Positions 41,688 to 50,218 of a stretch of 52,692 nt of DNA are shown here, in pieces (position 1 is the stretch's first letter; each line of letters opens with the position of its first letter). Below the pieces are notes generated by a model. That model ran no database searches, had not been told where the DNA came from, and saw nothing but the letters and a program-made list of their open reading frames with translations. The stretch lies in NCBI GenBank assembly GCA_037147175.1, contig JBAWVS010000015.1, positions 1 to 52,692 on the forward strand, given 5' to 3'. The position numbers and the translations under genes were made by a program. Source of the stretch: a bacterium. GTDB lineage: Bacteria > Cyanobacteriota > Vampirovibrionia > Gastranaerophilales > UBA9971.

Positions 41688-43928
41688 TTATTCCGGCAAA
41701 TGCAAAGTAAAAGTACTTCCTTTTCCGAATACACTTTCTACTGTTATCTCTCCGCCATGTCTTTCACTAATTAGCTTTGATATACTAAGGCCAAGACCTG
41801 TTCCGCCTGTTTCTCTGTTTCTTGATTTGTCTACCCGATAAAATCTTTCGAAAATATTTTGCAGGTCTTCTTTTTTTATCCCACAACCTCTGTCTTCAAT
41901 GCTTATTAATATTTTCTTGTCATTTTTTACTGCGTTTATGCTTATCAATGAAGAGTCTTCACTGTAATTTACGGCGTTTATAAGCAGATTAATTATTAAT
42001 TGTTGTAAAAGTATTATATTTGCTTTCTTTATAAAGATATTTTCTATATTTTTTTCTATTCTAATATTTTTTGATTTTATTTTTTCTTCACAAAGCTGTA
42101 AAGAGTTTTCAATTAAGTCTATAACTTTTAATTTTTCAAAAACTACATTTTTATAATCAAGTTTTTTATCTATGGTAGAAATAAACAATAAATTATCAAT
42201 AAGTTTGTTCAATCTTTTCGCGTTGTTTTTTATAATATGCAAAAATTGGTTTGCAGTTTCGCAATCAGGATTTTCAAGATTCAAAAGAGCGCCTGCATAC
42301 CCGTCTATAATAGAAATCGGGGTTTTTAACTCATGTGAAACGTTGGACATAAATTCTGACTGGTTATAAATATTTGCTTCTTTTATTGCGATTGAAATAT
42401 AAATGGCAATTCTTGATAAAAAATGAATATCTTCCTGTTGCCAGTTATTTTTTTTATTATCCAGAATAAAAATTGCACCTGTTTCATTTATGTTAATAAA
42501 TATCGGAACCATTATAAGAGCTTTTATATCGATTGTTTTAAGCTCTTTCAAAAAATATTGAGGATTATCAGCCTTTTCGATATCATTAATGACTAAATTT
42601 TTGTTCTCACTTATTTTGTCATAAAGATATTTTTTACTTTTTAGAGATAAATCATGGCTAATTTTATTTTTTTTCGAGCATTCTTTTAAAATATTTAATT
42701 TATTTCCTTCTTTATCAAGGTTTAAAATTATTATTTTGTTAGCGTCATAAAAATTTGATAAAAGACTGCAAATTACCATAAGAATTTCATCAATTTTAAG
42801 ATTACTTTTAGTAACCGACATTATTTCTGCCAGCATTTTTTCTTTTTTGGCGGTTTCTTGAACCGTCTTATAGAGTTCTGCCTGATTAATTGCGATATAT
42901 ATTTGATCGCTTATAGCTTTAAGCAAATTTATTTCATCTTTTGTCCAATTTTTATAAATTGATATTTTGTGTAGGTTTATTGCACCCCATTCTTTATTTT
43001 CACCTCTTAAGCTTACAGAGAGCAGTGATTTTGTGCCGAGTTTTTCGTATATTTCTTTCAACGAATCAGGTGTATTAGATTCAGCCATGTTATTAATAAC
43101 AACTGTTCCGTTATTTTCTGTTATTATCTTTTTCCAATATTCATGAAGTTTGTTGCTTAATTTAAACCAATCATGTTTTACGGTATTATTCAAAACATAT
43201 TGATACCGAAGTGTATTAATTATATTTGCATCTTCGGAAAATCCGACAATTAAAACTTTTTCAACATCAAAAAGTTTTGAAATTTCCGTACAAATAATTT
43301 TTAAGGTTTTATCAAGATCAAGAGAACTCCTGATCGTCTGGGTAATTTTTCTTAAAATAGCTTCCTGATCGGCTTGTTTCTTAACAGTTTCATAAAGAAT
43401 AAATTGATTTAAGGCTATTCCAATATGACCTGCCAGAATTTTGACAAAATAAATGTCTTTATTATTAAAAGCATAACTTTTGTCATAATGAAGTATGATA
43501 ATTCCAAAACATTTATCGTTATGGTAGATAGGAACAGAAAAACCTGATTTGACATTATAATCTCTTAATTTATGCGCTTCGATTGACTCCGCATCATAAT
43601 TATTAGTTCTTAAATATTCTTCAGAATCATAAATAATCAATCCTGTGTCTAAAGAATCATCAGTTATTTTACTTTTTCTTACAGATGCCTTAAAGCTCTT
43701 TATTTCGGGGGAGTTCAGATATTCATTCTTAATATTCAACTGATTGTTGTTTTCAAAATCATATTCAGCTATTAAACATCTGGTGGCATTTAGTTCTTTG
43801 CCAATTATCGTTATTATATAATTTTTTATTTCATCAATATCTTTTGTATCAAAAATTTTTCTCACTATTTTTTCAAAAAGCAAATCTCTTTCAGATATTT
43901 TTATATCTTTATTTAAACCGCTTTGCAA
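41688..43928 (-). CDS. multi-GAF sensor histidine kinase
   Basis: 746 aa. Three GAF-like domains (about 15-180, 195-350 and 365-515), each starting with a helix such as VKKQADQEAILRKITQTIR, are followed by HisKA (SNVSHELKTPIS, His near residue 530) and HATPase_c (NLLINAVNYS, DRGCGIKKED, GTGLGLSISK). There are no membrane helices, so it senses a cytoplasmic ligand, light or redox cue through the GAF domains. No Cys typical of bilin binding stands out. Its start overlaps the 3' end of the response-regulator gene by 16 nt, so the two are translationally coupled. Confidence 0.9.
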   Translation of the reverse strand: MQSGLNKDIKISERDLLFEKIVRKIFDTKDIDEIKNYIITIIGKELNATRCLIAEYDFENNNQLNIKNEYLNSPEIKSFKASVRKSKITDDSLDTGLIIYDSEEYLRTNNYDAESIEAHKLRDYNVKSGFSVPIYHNDKCFGIIILHYDKSYAFNNKDIYFVKILAGHIGIALNQFILYETVKKQADQEAILRKITQTIRSSLDLDKTLKIICTEISKLFDVEKVLIVGFSEDANIINTLRYQYVLNNTVKHDWFKLSNKLHEYWKKIITENNGTVVINNMAESNTPDSLKEIYEKLGTKSLLSVSLRGENKEWGAINLHKISIYKNWTKDEINLLKAISDQIYIAINQAELYKTVQETAKKEKMLAEIMSVTKSNLKIDEILMVICSLLSNFYDANKIIILNLDKEGNKLNILKECSKKNKISHDLSLKSKKYLYDKISENKNLVINDIEKADNPQYFLKELKTIDIKALIMVPIFININETGAIFILDNKKNNWQQEDIHFLSRIAIYISIAIKEANIYNQSEFMSNVSHELKTPISIIDGYAGALLNLENPDCETANQFLHIIKNNAKRLNKLIDNLLFISTIDKKLDYKNVVFEKLKVIDLIENSLQLCEEKIKSKNIRIEKNIENIFIKKANIILLQQLIINLLINAVNYSEDSSLISINAVKNDKKILISIEDRGCGIKKEDLQNIFERFYRVDKSRNRETGGTGLGLSISKLISERHGGEITVESVFGKGSTFTLHLPE

Positions 43929-44638
43929 TTTTCCGAATCCTGTTCTTTGAAATTTTTGAAACTATAACCGACTCCATAAATAGATTCGACGTTATTTCCG
44001 TACGACCCTATTTTTTTTCTTATCCTGTTAATCAAAATATCGATAGCTCTATCGCTCCGGTTATCTTCATCTTCATAAAGTTCTCTGAATAATTGCTGTC
44101 TTGTATAAACTTTATTTTGATTTTTTGTTAAAAAATGCAAAAGTTTAAATTCAAGAGGTGTTAAATCAACAAGTTTATTTTTTATTGATACCTCGAACTT
44201 TGAAAGATCAATTAGTAATTTGCCGACTTTAACAATGCCATTTTGTTTGCCGCAAGGACAATTTTTGCATGATTTTTCTATTGTAGCTTTTATTCTTGCG
44301 GTAAGAATTTTTTCATTAAACGGCTTGGTTATATAGTCAGAACACCCGAAATTAAATCCCAGAATAACATCATATTCATCATTTCTTGAAGTAAGAATTA
44401 TTACGGGAATATCTGAAGTTTTCGGATTGTCTTTTATTTTTTTACAAAGCTCTAATCCGCTCATATCAGGCAACATAACATCAAGAAGTACCAGATCAGG
44501 CATGAGCGATTCGACTTCTGCTAAAGCTTTTTCCGCTTTATTAAATTTAAAGACTTCAAATCCTTCTTTTGTCAGGATAAAATCCAATAAATTCAACATA
44601 TCCGTTTCATCTTCAACTATAAAAACTGATTTATTCAC
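43913..44638 (-). CDS. OmpR/PhoB-type response regulator with Cys cluster in the linker
   Basis: 241 aa. The receiver (1-118) has an acidic pocket D10-E11, phospho-acceptor D53 in LVLLDVMLPDMSG, T83 and K105. A winged-helix domain (about 140-232) shows LTPLEFKLLHFL and DRAIDILINRIRKKIG. The linker between them contains C124, C127 and C129 (KNCPCG), which is unusual for this family and might bind a metal or form a disulfide. It is the first gene of the operon, followed by its GAF kinase. Targets are unknown. Confidence 0.92.
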   Translation of the reverse strand: MNKSVFIVEDETDMLNLLDFILTKEGFEVFKFNKAEKALAEVESLMPDLVLLDVMLPDMSGLELCKKIKDNPKTSDIPVIILTSRNDEYDVILGFNFGCSDYITKPFNEKILTARIKATIEKSCKNCPCGKQNGIVKVGKLLIDLSKFEVSIKNKLVDLTPLEFKLLHFLTKNQNKVYTRQQLFRELYEDEDNRSDRAIDILINRIRKKIGSYGNNVESIYGVGYSFKNFKEQDSENCKAV

Positions 44639-44743
44639 AATTTCACCTTGTAATCGTATAAATTCACTTGAAATATTACTTTATCTTTATCTTTATATAT
44701 TATAATTAAAATGCCGACAATGTAATAAAAACTTTATAAATTG

Positions 44744-46402
44744 TCATCCTGTTTTGAATTTTTTATTACTAACCTGTTCAAAGATTACTTCTGACGGAGA
44801 TTTATCTTCTAAAAGGCATTTACATACATAATTTTTTATATTGATAACTTGTTTCTTTCCTTCTTCTGTCTGATCAAAAAAACTTGTCATGCTGGAAGCA
44901 GCGGGGAGGTTTTTGTCTGTTAAGGCGGTTCTTATATCTTCTGCAATTGCTTCATATTCAAAAACTTGCCTTAAGTTGCCCAAACTGCCTTTTGTCATGA
45001 ATCTTGCATCATCTTTGAGGCTCCTATCATTAAACTGTACATTTGTTCTTAACATTCTCCAGCCGTCGGCAAAATTTATGTTTCCACAATCAGTTACCAG
45101 GAGGCCGGAAGCTTTTGGAATATTTTTTTGTTTATGGTTGTTTTCGAGTTTATAACTTATAGAATGTGCTATTTCATGAGCTAAAGCTCTTGCTCTGTCG
45201 TTGCTTCCTTTTAAAACACTCGGTTTAACAGCACTAACACTTCTTAAAGCCCCTATAACTTTTTCTAAGTTGGATGTATAGTTATAGCGTTCTTTAAAAT
45301 CATAAGAATTTAGCCAGATTCCTTTATCCGGATAACCGGGGAGGCTTATTCCCCCTTCAATAGACCCCATTTTGTCATCGGTATATCCGGGAACCATAAA
45401 TACATTAAGCCCTTCGGGAAATAATTTATTTAAAACCGGTTTAAAAGGTTCATTTAACTTAAGAATTTGCTGAAGTTCGACTTTTTTGGGAATAAATTTT
45501 TTATCAATTTTAAAAAACAAAGGAAAATCTGACGGTATTGGCTGGGCTAAAATAGCAGGATTGCTTAATCTTTGTTCGATATTGGGCATAATTATCGGGC
45601 TTTGGACACTTATACGGCGCAATTTTGCTGTTTCCAAAGCTAATATTTGCCCCGTTACCTTAGGATCATAAACTTTTACCCCAACTTCAGTAACAAAAGT
45701 TCCTTTTTCGTTTTGTAACTTAATCAATTTCTCATCAAGAGTTTTAATTTGTTTTTCTATTGTTGTTTTTATGTTTCCCATAATCAACTGTGTGCTTAAT
45801 TGGGGATAAATTTTACTGTCTTCTGCATTAAGCTTTTCAAAATTCCAATCGGATTTTTTAATTTCTTTTAAAGAGTTTTCCAGACTTTCCTGACTTATTG
45901 CATTAAGACAAAGCTTTCTTATCTTATTTTCTTGAATGTTAGAGGGGTTTCTGTCCAATAAATTATAAGCGGTAAGAGCATCTATGCCGCTAACTAAGTC
46001 GAGTTCTTTTTTTGGCAAGATTAATCCTTTATTTTGTTGATGGGAATCAATGTTTTGATTAGTTTCACCCAATAAATCACTTATTCCGTTAAGCTCATTT
46101 TTGAGCAAATCAAGCCTATTTAACTTTTGCTCTAATGCTGATGGACAATTTCCCCATGCTCTTTGTGTATCCAGCCTGAGCATTTCAATTTTAGCCAGAG
46201 CTATTTGAATATTTCCTGTATTATCAGAATATAAATTTATTCCGCCTATTTCTTTTATTACTGCATTTATTCTTTCGGTTAACACATATAATTCTTTGGT
46301 ATTATTGGCGTTGTTCGTAAGAACCAGAGGAGGTTTTTGATCTCCAAAACTTAATTTATTAGTGGAATATTTAGTTATATTCATTTTTATATTAATTTCC
46401 AT
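44744..46402 (-). CDS. putative HExxH zinc metalloprotease with N-terminal LSFG signature
   Basis: 552 aa, family not recognised. The N-terminus MEINIKMNIT...KLSFGD (LSFG at 17-20) carries the signature shared by other orphans. A helical region (about 30-260) precedes the catalytic-looking part: ALAHEIAHSISYK gives HEIAH at 409-413, and EYEAIAEDI (482-490) offers Glu ligands at the distance expected of gluzincin-type enzymes. The tail after 500 is helical. There is no classical signal peptide. It could be an exported or toxin-like protease. An alternative ATG is at codon 7. Its upstream block GCAATTATTT is only a weak match to the shared promoter element. Confidence 0.6.
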   Translation of the reverse strand: MEINIKMNITKYSTNKLSFGDQKPPLVLTNNANNTKELYVLTERINAVIKEIGGINLYSDNTGNIQIALAKIEMLRLDTQRAWGNCPSALEQKLNRLDLLKNELNGISDLLGETNQNIDSHQQNKGLILPKKELDLVSGIDALTAYNLLDRNPSNIQENKIRKLCLNAISQESLENSLKEIKKSDWNFEKLNAEDSKIYPQLSTQLIMGNIKTTIEKQIKTLDEKLIKLQNEKGTFVTEVGVKVYDPKVTGQILALETAKLRRISVQSPIIMPNIEQRLSNPAILAQPIPSDFPLFFKIDKKFIPKKVELQQILKLNEPFKPVLNKLFPEGLNVFMVPGYTDDKMGSIEGGISLPGYPDKGIWLNSYDFKERYNYTSNLEKVIGALRSVSAVKPSVLKGSNDRARALAHEIAHSISYKLENNHKQKNIPKASGLLVTDCGNINFADGWRMLRTNVQFNDRSLKDDARFMTKGSLGNLRQVFEYEAIAEDIRTALTDKNLPAASSMTSFFDQTEEGKKQVINIKNYVCKCLLEDKSPSEVIFEQVSNKKFKTG

Positions 46403-46549
46403 TTAAATTTTATAGACATCAATCTCTTTTTTTAAATGCCCTGATAAAAAATAATTGCGTTTAAAAAAGAAAAAAATTAGTAAAAAAATAAAATTTTCTT
46501 GTATTATCAGGGTTTAACGGTCTTTAATATTTCTTAACAAATAAACTGG

Positions 46550-46584
46550 CTCTAGCCCACTCCCTTAAAGAAGTAGGGTTAGAG
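46550..46584 (+). promoter_or_regulatory. hairpin in the leader of the aminopeptidase gene
   Basis: CTCTAGCCCACT and AGTAGGGTTAGAG pair with one mismatch and one bulge around a 10-nt loop, followed by TTTCTTCC. It lies 50 nt before the start codon and could attenuate or simply be a weak terminator. Confidence 0.35.
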
Positions 46585-46634
46585 TTTCTTCCAAAGATAG
46601 TGTAAGATTTGTATATAAAAAAAGGAAAACAAAA

Positions 46635-48362
46635 ATGATTGTTCAAGAAAATATAATTAAAAAAATACGAATTTTTATGAAAAATGAAAAATTAAATTTT
46701 CTTATAGTTTTTTCTACAGATAAATATTTAAACGAATATGTCGATTCAAAAGAAAATGCGAGATTTATTTTAACAGAATTTTCGGGCTCTACAGGCGATG
46801 CGCTCGTTACGCCTACAGATATATTTTTATTTGTTGACGGGCGTTACCATCTTCAGGCTGACGAAGAAGTTGATGAAAAACTTATAACTGTTGTAAAAGT
46901 AGGTATGGACAAAGCACCGCAGACAGCTCTTTATGAAAAAATTGCTGAATTGTCTGAAAATAAGTCTGCGGTGGGAATTATATCAAAAAAAATGAACTGC
47001 GGCGGTTACAAAAAGCTTCTTGATATTCTTGCCGACAAAAATGTTTTATATAAAGAGCTTGATTTTGATCCTGTAATAGATTTTGCAAAAATTGAAAAAT
47101 CCGAAAAGTCAGCCGAATTAAGATTTATTCCGATTGAAATTGCAGGTTTATCTCCTGAGGAAAAGCTTAATTTGGTAATTAAAGAAAATCATAAAAAAAA
47201 TATAGACGCTCTTGTGATTACCAAATTAGAGGAAATAGCTTATCTTACCAATCTAAGAGGAACTGAAATTTCCTACAGCTCAAGTTTTAAGGCAAAAGCT
47301 GTTATCAATTCCGAAAGATGCTTTATATTTACGGACTTAAATAACATTACTCCTGAAATACGTCAAAAATTAGGAAATAAATTTGTTTTTGAAAGCGAAG
47401 ACAGTGATTTTTCAAAAAATTTAAAAAAAGTTCATAAGCAGCTAAATGTCGGATATGATTTTTATTCAATGAATTTAAGCGATTGCAGAAAACTTGAACA
47501 ACTGAAACACAAGCTTATTGAAATCAAAGAAAGTCCTATCTCTCTAATGAAATCAGTAAAAAACAGACAAGAACTCGAGCATATTCAGGAATGTTTTTTA
47601 AAAACAGATATAGTTGTAAATAGGGCTAAAAGCTGGCTTAACCAGAGTCTGGAACATGGAGAAAAGATTTCGGAAAAAGATTTTTCAGATAAAGTCAAAA
47701 GTCTGTTTTTCGAAGAAGGAGCTTTTGGTTTAAGTTTTGAACCCATTGTGGCAAGCGGAAAAAACACGGCTTTTATTCACTATACAAAAGCAAATCCCGA
47801 AAAACTCATAGAATCTGGTGAACTCCTGCTTTTAGACTGCGGAGGATATTTTGAAGGAGGCTATGCAACTGATATTACGAGGACTTTCCTTGCAAACGGC
47901 TTGAAAGCTGTTGCTGATAAGAAACAAAAGGAAATTTACACCGGAGTTTTAAGAGCATTTTTACACGGAATAAATTATAAACAGGAAGAAACCACCACAG
48001 GCTTTGATATAGACAAAAAAGTCAGAGAAATTATCGAGCAGAATAAGCCTCAAGGTTTTAATTTTTCTCATGGAACAGGGCATGGCGTAGGACTTTCGGT
48101 GCATGAATCTCCTCCGAGAATAAGCCCTTCTGAATTTTCCAAAACAAAACTTTTGCCGGGCATGGTTTTTACGATAGAGCCGGGGCTTTATTGCGAAGAT
48201 TTTGGCGGGGTGAGAATCGAAAATACAGTTAAAATTACTGCTGATTTTCAAATTAAATCGCTGACAAAAGCTAATTTTGATGATAATTTAATTGATAAGA
48301 GCCTTTTAACCGAACAGGAAAATATTTGGCTTGAAAAATACCAAAAACAGGCAATAGGATAA
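46635..48362 (+). CDS. Xaa-Pro aminopeptidase (M24 family, long form)
   Basis: A 575-aa metallopeptidase that removes N-terminal residues ahead of proline. Two creatinase-type N-terminal domains (about 5-150 and 155-305) precede the pita-bread catalytic domain (about 315-535), as in the eukaryotic-like long form. Metal ligands are the two Asp in LLLDCGGYFEGGYATDITR (shown in part), His in SHGTGHGVGL, and the Glu in TIEPGLY and GVRIENTV. AAAGGA precedes the ATG. The next gene starts 8 nt after its stop, so it heads an operon with the SpoU methyltransferase and YjbQ. Confidence 0.93.
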   Translation: MIVQENIIKKIRIFMKNEKLNFLIVFSTDKYLNEYVDSKENARFILTEFSGSTGDALVTPTDIFLFVDGRYHLQADEEVDEKLITVVKVGMDKAPQTALYEKIAELSENKSAVGIISKKMNCGGYKKLLDILADKNVLYKELDFDPVIDFAKIEKSEKSAELRFIPIEIAGLSPEEKLNLVIKENHKKNIDALVITKLEEIAYLTNLRGTEISYSSSFKAKAVINSERCFIFTDLNNITPEIRQKLGNKFVFESEDSDFSKNLKKVHKQLNVGYDFYSMNLSDCRKLEQLKHKLIEIKESPISLMKSVKNRQELEHIQECFLKTDIVVNRAKSWLNQSLEHGEKISEKDFSDKVKSLFFEEGAFGLSFEPIVASGKNTAFIHYTKANPEKLIESGELLLLDCGGYFEGGYATDITRTFLANGLKAVADKKQKEIYTGVLRAFLHGINYKQEETTTGFDIDKKVREIIEQNKPQGFNFSHGTGHGVGLSVHESPPRISPSEFSKTKLLPGMVFTIEPGLYCEDFGGVRIENTVKITADFQIKSLTKANFDDNLIDKSLLTEQENIWLEKYQKQAIG

Positions 48363-48369
48363 ATTTTTA

Positions 48370-49158
48370 GTGCAAGAAATTACAAGTCTTCAAAATCCTA
48401 TAATCAAAGAAACTACTGCACTTCACCAGAAAAAATGCAGGACTGAATCCGGCATGTTTTTAATAGAAGGATTAAAGGGCGTTAACGAAGCCTTAAATTC
48501 AGGGCTTGAAATTAAATATATTTTTGTGAACAGAAGTTCAAAAATAAATTTTTTAAATTTTCCTGAAGAAAAACTTTATTTTGCGGATGAAAAAATCCTC
48601 AAAAAGATTTCCACAACTGAAACTCCTCCAGAAATTGTTGCTGTTGCAAATCAAAAAAAGTTTGTTTTAAAAGATTTATTTAAAGAAAAAAATCCTTTAA
48701 TCCTTGTTTTGGAAAACATAAAAGATGCTGGAAATCTCGGAACAATTATCAGAACAGCCAAAGCCTCAAACATTTCCGGCATTATTTTGACCGGAGAGTG
48801 TATAGACATTTACAATCCTAAAGTCGTAAGGTCTTCTGCCACTAATTTATGGAAAATTCCTGTTGTTTTTTTCAAAGAAACAGGAATTATAAGAAAAGAG
48901 CTGGAAAATTTCGGGCATTTTCAATTTTTGGCGACAAAAATCAAAAATGATACAAAACAAAGCTTATATCATGAAATTGACTATAAACAGGCAACCATAG
49001 TATTTTTTGGCTCAGAAGCCGAGGGTATTTCTGATATATTATCAAGTCAGGCGGATGAATTTGTAAAAATACCCATGAATGAAGCTGTTGAATCGCTTAA
49101 TTTAAGCATTTCAGCAGGAATTATTATGTATGAAGCTTTTAAACAAAGAAAGGCCTAA
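48370..49158 (+). CDS. SpoU (TrmH/RlmB)-family RNA 2'-O-methyltransferase
   Basis: A 262-aa SPOUT methyltransferase. An N-terminal substrate-binding part (about 1-95) starts EITSLQNPIIKE, as in 23S rRNA-modifying members. The catalytic knot shows ENIKDAGNLGTIIRTAKA (motif 1), FFGSEAEGIS (motif 2) and IPMNEAVESLNLSISAGI (motif 3). All are intact. Whether the target is rRNA or tRNA is undecided. The start is GTG, 8 nt after the preceding stop, with AGGA inside the end of the upstream gene. Confidence 0.92.
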   Translation: MQEITSLQNPIIKETTALHQKKCRTESGMFLIEGLKGVNEALNSGLEIKYIFVNRSSKINFLNFPEEKLYFADEKILKKISTTETPPEIVAVANQKKFVLKDLFKEKNPLILVLENIKDAGNLGTIIRTAKASNISGIILTGECIDIYNPKVVRSSATNLWKIPVVFFKETGIIRKELENFGHFQFLATKIKNDTKQSLYHEIDYKQATIVFFGSEAEGISDILSSQADEFVKIPMNEAVESLNLSISAGIIMYEAFKQRKA

Positions 49159-49160
49159 AA

Positions 49161-49556
49161 ATGCAAAAACTCAGCATAAAAACTTCAAGAAAAAATGAAT
49201 TAATAGACATAACAGCGCAAATCAAGAAAACCATTGAGAATTTGGAAGTAAAAGACGGCATTTGTGTTGTGTTTTGTTCGCATACAACAGCAGGGCTTAC
49301 TGTTAATGAAGCTTTTGACCCGAGTGTAAAAGACGATATACTTTTTAGTTTAAATAAAATTTCTCCTGATTACATGGATTTTCGCCATTCTGAAGGAAAT
49401 TCCGATGCGCATGTGAAAGCCAGCCTTATGGGAAGTTCCTTGAATTTAATAATTAAAGACGGAAATATAAAGCTAGGACAGTGGCAGGGTATCTATTTTA
49501 CGGAATTTGACGGTCCTCGAAGCAGAGAAATCTGGATTAAAGTTATTAAAGGATAA
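49161..49556 (+). CDS. yjbQ: YjbQ family (UPF0047) protein
   Basis: 131 aa, the usual length of this single-domain beta-sandwich family. The signature HTTAGLTVNEAFDPSV is at about residues 46-61, and HVKASLMGSS and LGQWQGIYFTEFDGPR carry the conserved His and Arg. Some members show weak thiamine-phosphate synthase activity; the natural role is unsettled. It follows the SpoU gene after 2 nt and ends at a strong terminator, so it is last in the operon. Confidence 0.93.
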   Translation: MQKLSIKTSRKNELIDITAQIKKTIENLEVKDGICVVFCSHTTAGLTVNEAFDPSVKDDILFSLNKISPDYMDFRHSEGNSDAHVKASLMGSSLNLIIKDGNIKLGQWQGIYFTEFDGPRSREIWIKVIKG

Positions 49557-49557
49557 A

Positions 49558-49582
49558 AAAAGCCGCCAATATGGCGGCTTTT
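49558..49582 (+). terminator. terminator of the aminopeptidase-spoU-yjbQ operon
   Basis: Arms AAAAGCCGCCA and TGGCGGCTTTT enclose a 3-nt loop directly after the yjbQ stop. Confidence 0.9.
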
Positions 49583-49636
49583 AATTCTAATTTTATTTAT
49601 TAAAATAAATACATCTTAATTTTTTGTTACAAAAAG

Positions 49637-49673
49637 GCACTTTTCTCAACTTGATTGTTTTTATTAATATATA
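49637..49673 (+). promoter_or_regulatory. promoter of the Ser-rich peptide gene, GCACTTTTCT block
   Basis: GCACTTTTCT is a two-base variant of the shared block. TTG and TTTTTA occupy the same spacer positions as at 7586-7622, and TATATA begins exactly 31 nt after the first base. Confidence 0.5.
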
Positions 49674-49733
49674 CCAAATCTATATTAAATAAGTATTTAG
49701 TATTAAGAGGATATTCAAGTTAAGGAGACAAAC

Positions 49734-49949
49734 ATGTTAATTAACAATTCCAGTGCAGTTGGAGCAACACGGCTTCCTGAAAGTACCGGTGTTCTAGGAG
49801 CTGCATCGCCGCCTGTTTTTACTGCGTCGATTTTTAGCAGCCCGGGTGTTTCCAGAGGCGGAACAGAAACAACCGGAGTAAATTCATTTAGCGCCTCTTC
49901 GTCATCTTCTTCTTCCGGAAGCGGTTCTGGCTTAAATGTTATGAGCTAG
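49734..49949 (+). CDS. Ser/Gly-rich small peptide of unknown function
   Basis: 71 aa, low complexity: a Thr/Pro/Gly-containing first half and a C-terminal run of Ser and Gly (about 52-67). It has no hydrophobic segment or Cys and is probably unstructured. A textbook AAGGAG lies 6-7 nt before the ATG and a promoter-like block lies upstream, so I believe it is expressed. It is followed after 29 nt by a 46-codon membrane peptide and then a long terminator; the two form a small operon. No family is recognised. Confidence 0.6.
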   Translation: MLINNSSAVGATRLPESTGVLGAASPPVFTASIFSSPGVSRGGTETTGVNSFSASSSSSSSGSGSGLNVMS

Positions 49950-49978
49950 AATTATTTAAATTACGGAGTAGCAGCTTA

Positions 49979-50119
49979 ATGCAAAAAAATTTATCAAAAA
50001 CCTTCGGAATTTTTGGAATATTGATTATTCTTTCAATGTTTATTAACATAGTAAATTATATTGATAACCAAAATAACCCGAGCATAGAATCACAAATAGT
50101 CTCTGCTTTTGCAGGTTAA
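49979..50119 (+). CDS. 46-aa single-pass membrane peptide
   Basis: A short gene that is easily missed. ATG is followed by 45 sense codons and TAA. The N-terminus is basic (MQKNLSKTFG), then a hydrophobic helix (about residues 11-27: IFGILIILSMFINIV) and a polar tail ending SAFAG. GGAG lies 10 nt upstream. The short distance after the Ser-rich peptide gene and the shared downstream terminator suggest one operon. The design resembles small membrane peptides that modulate larger membrane complexes or act as type I toxins; neither can be shown. Confidence 0.55.
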   Translation: MQKNLSKTFGIFGILIILSMFINIVNYIDNQNNPSIESQIVSAFAG

Positions 50120-50160
50120 CTGTATAAAATATACACATAACTTTAAAAATTTATAACTTT

Positions 50161-50209
50161 TTTACAAAGAGAAAAAGAGCTGACAATCAGCTCTTTTTCT
50201 CTTTGTAAA
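50161..50209. terminator. 23-bp perfect bidirectional terminator hairpin
   Basis: A perfect 23-bp stem with a 3-nt CAA loop; the core is AGAGCTGA-CAA-TCAGCTCT with T- and A-rich outer arms. It lies between the small-peptide operon (plus) and ccdA (minus) and ends both. It is far longer than the other terminators here. Confidence 0.9.
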
Positions 50210-50218
50210 TTTATTCTT

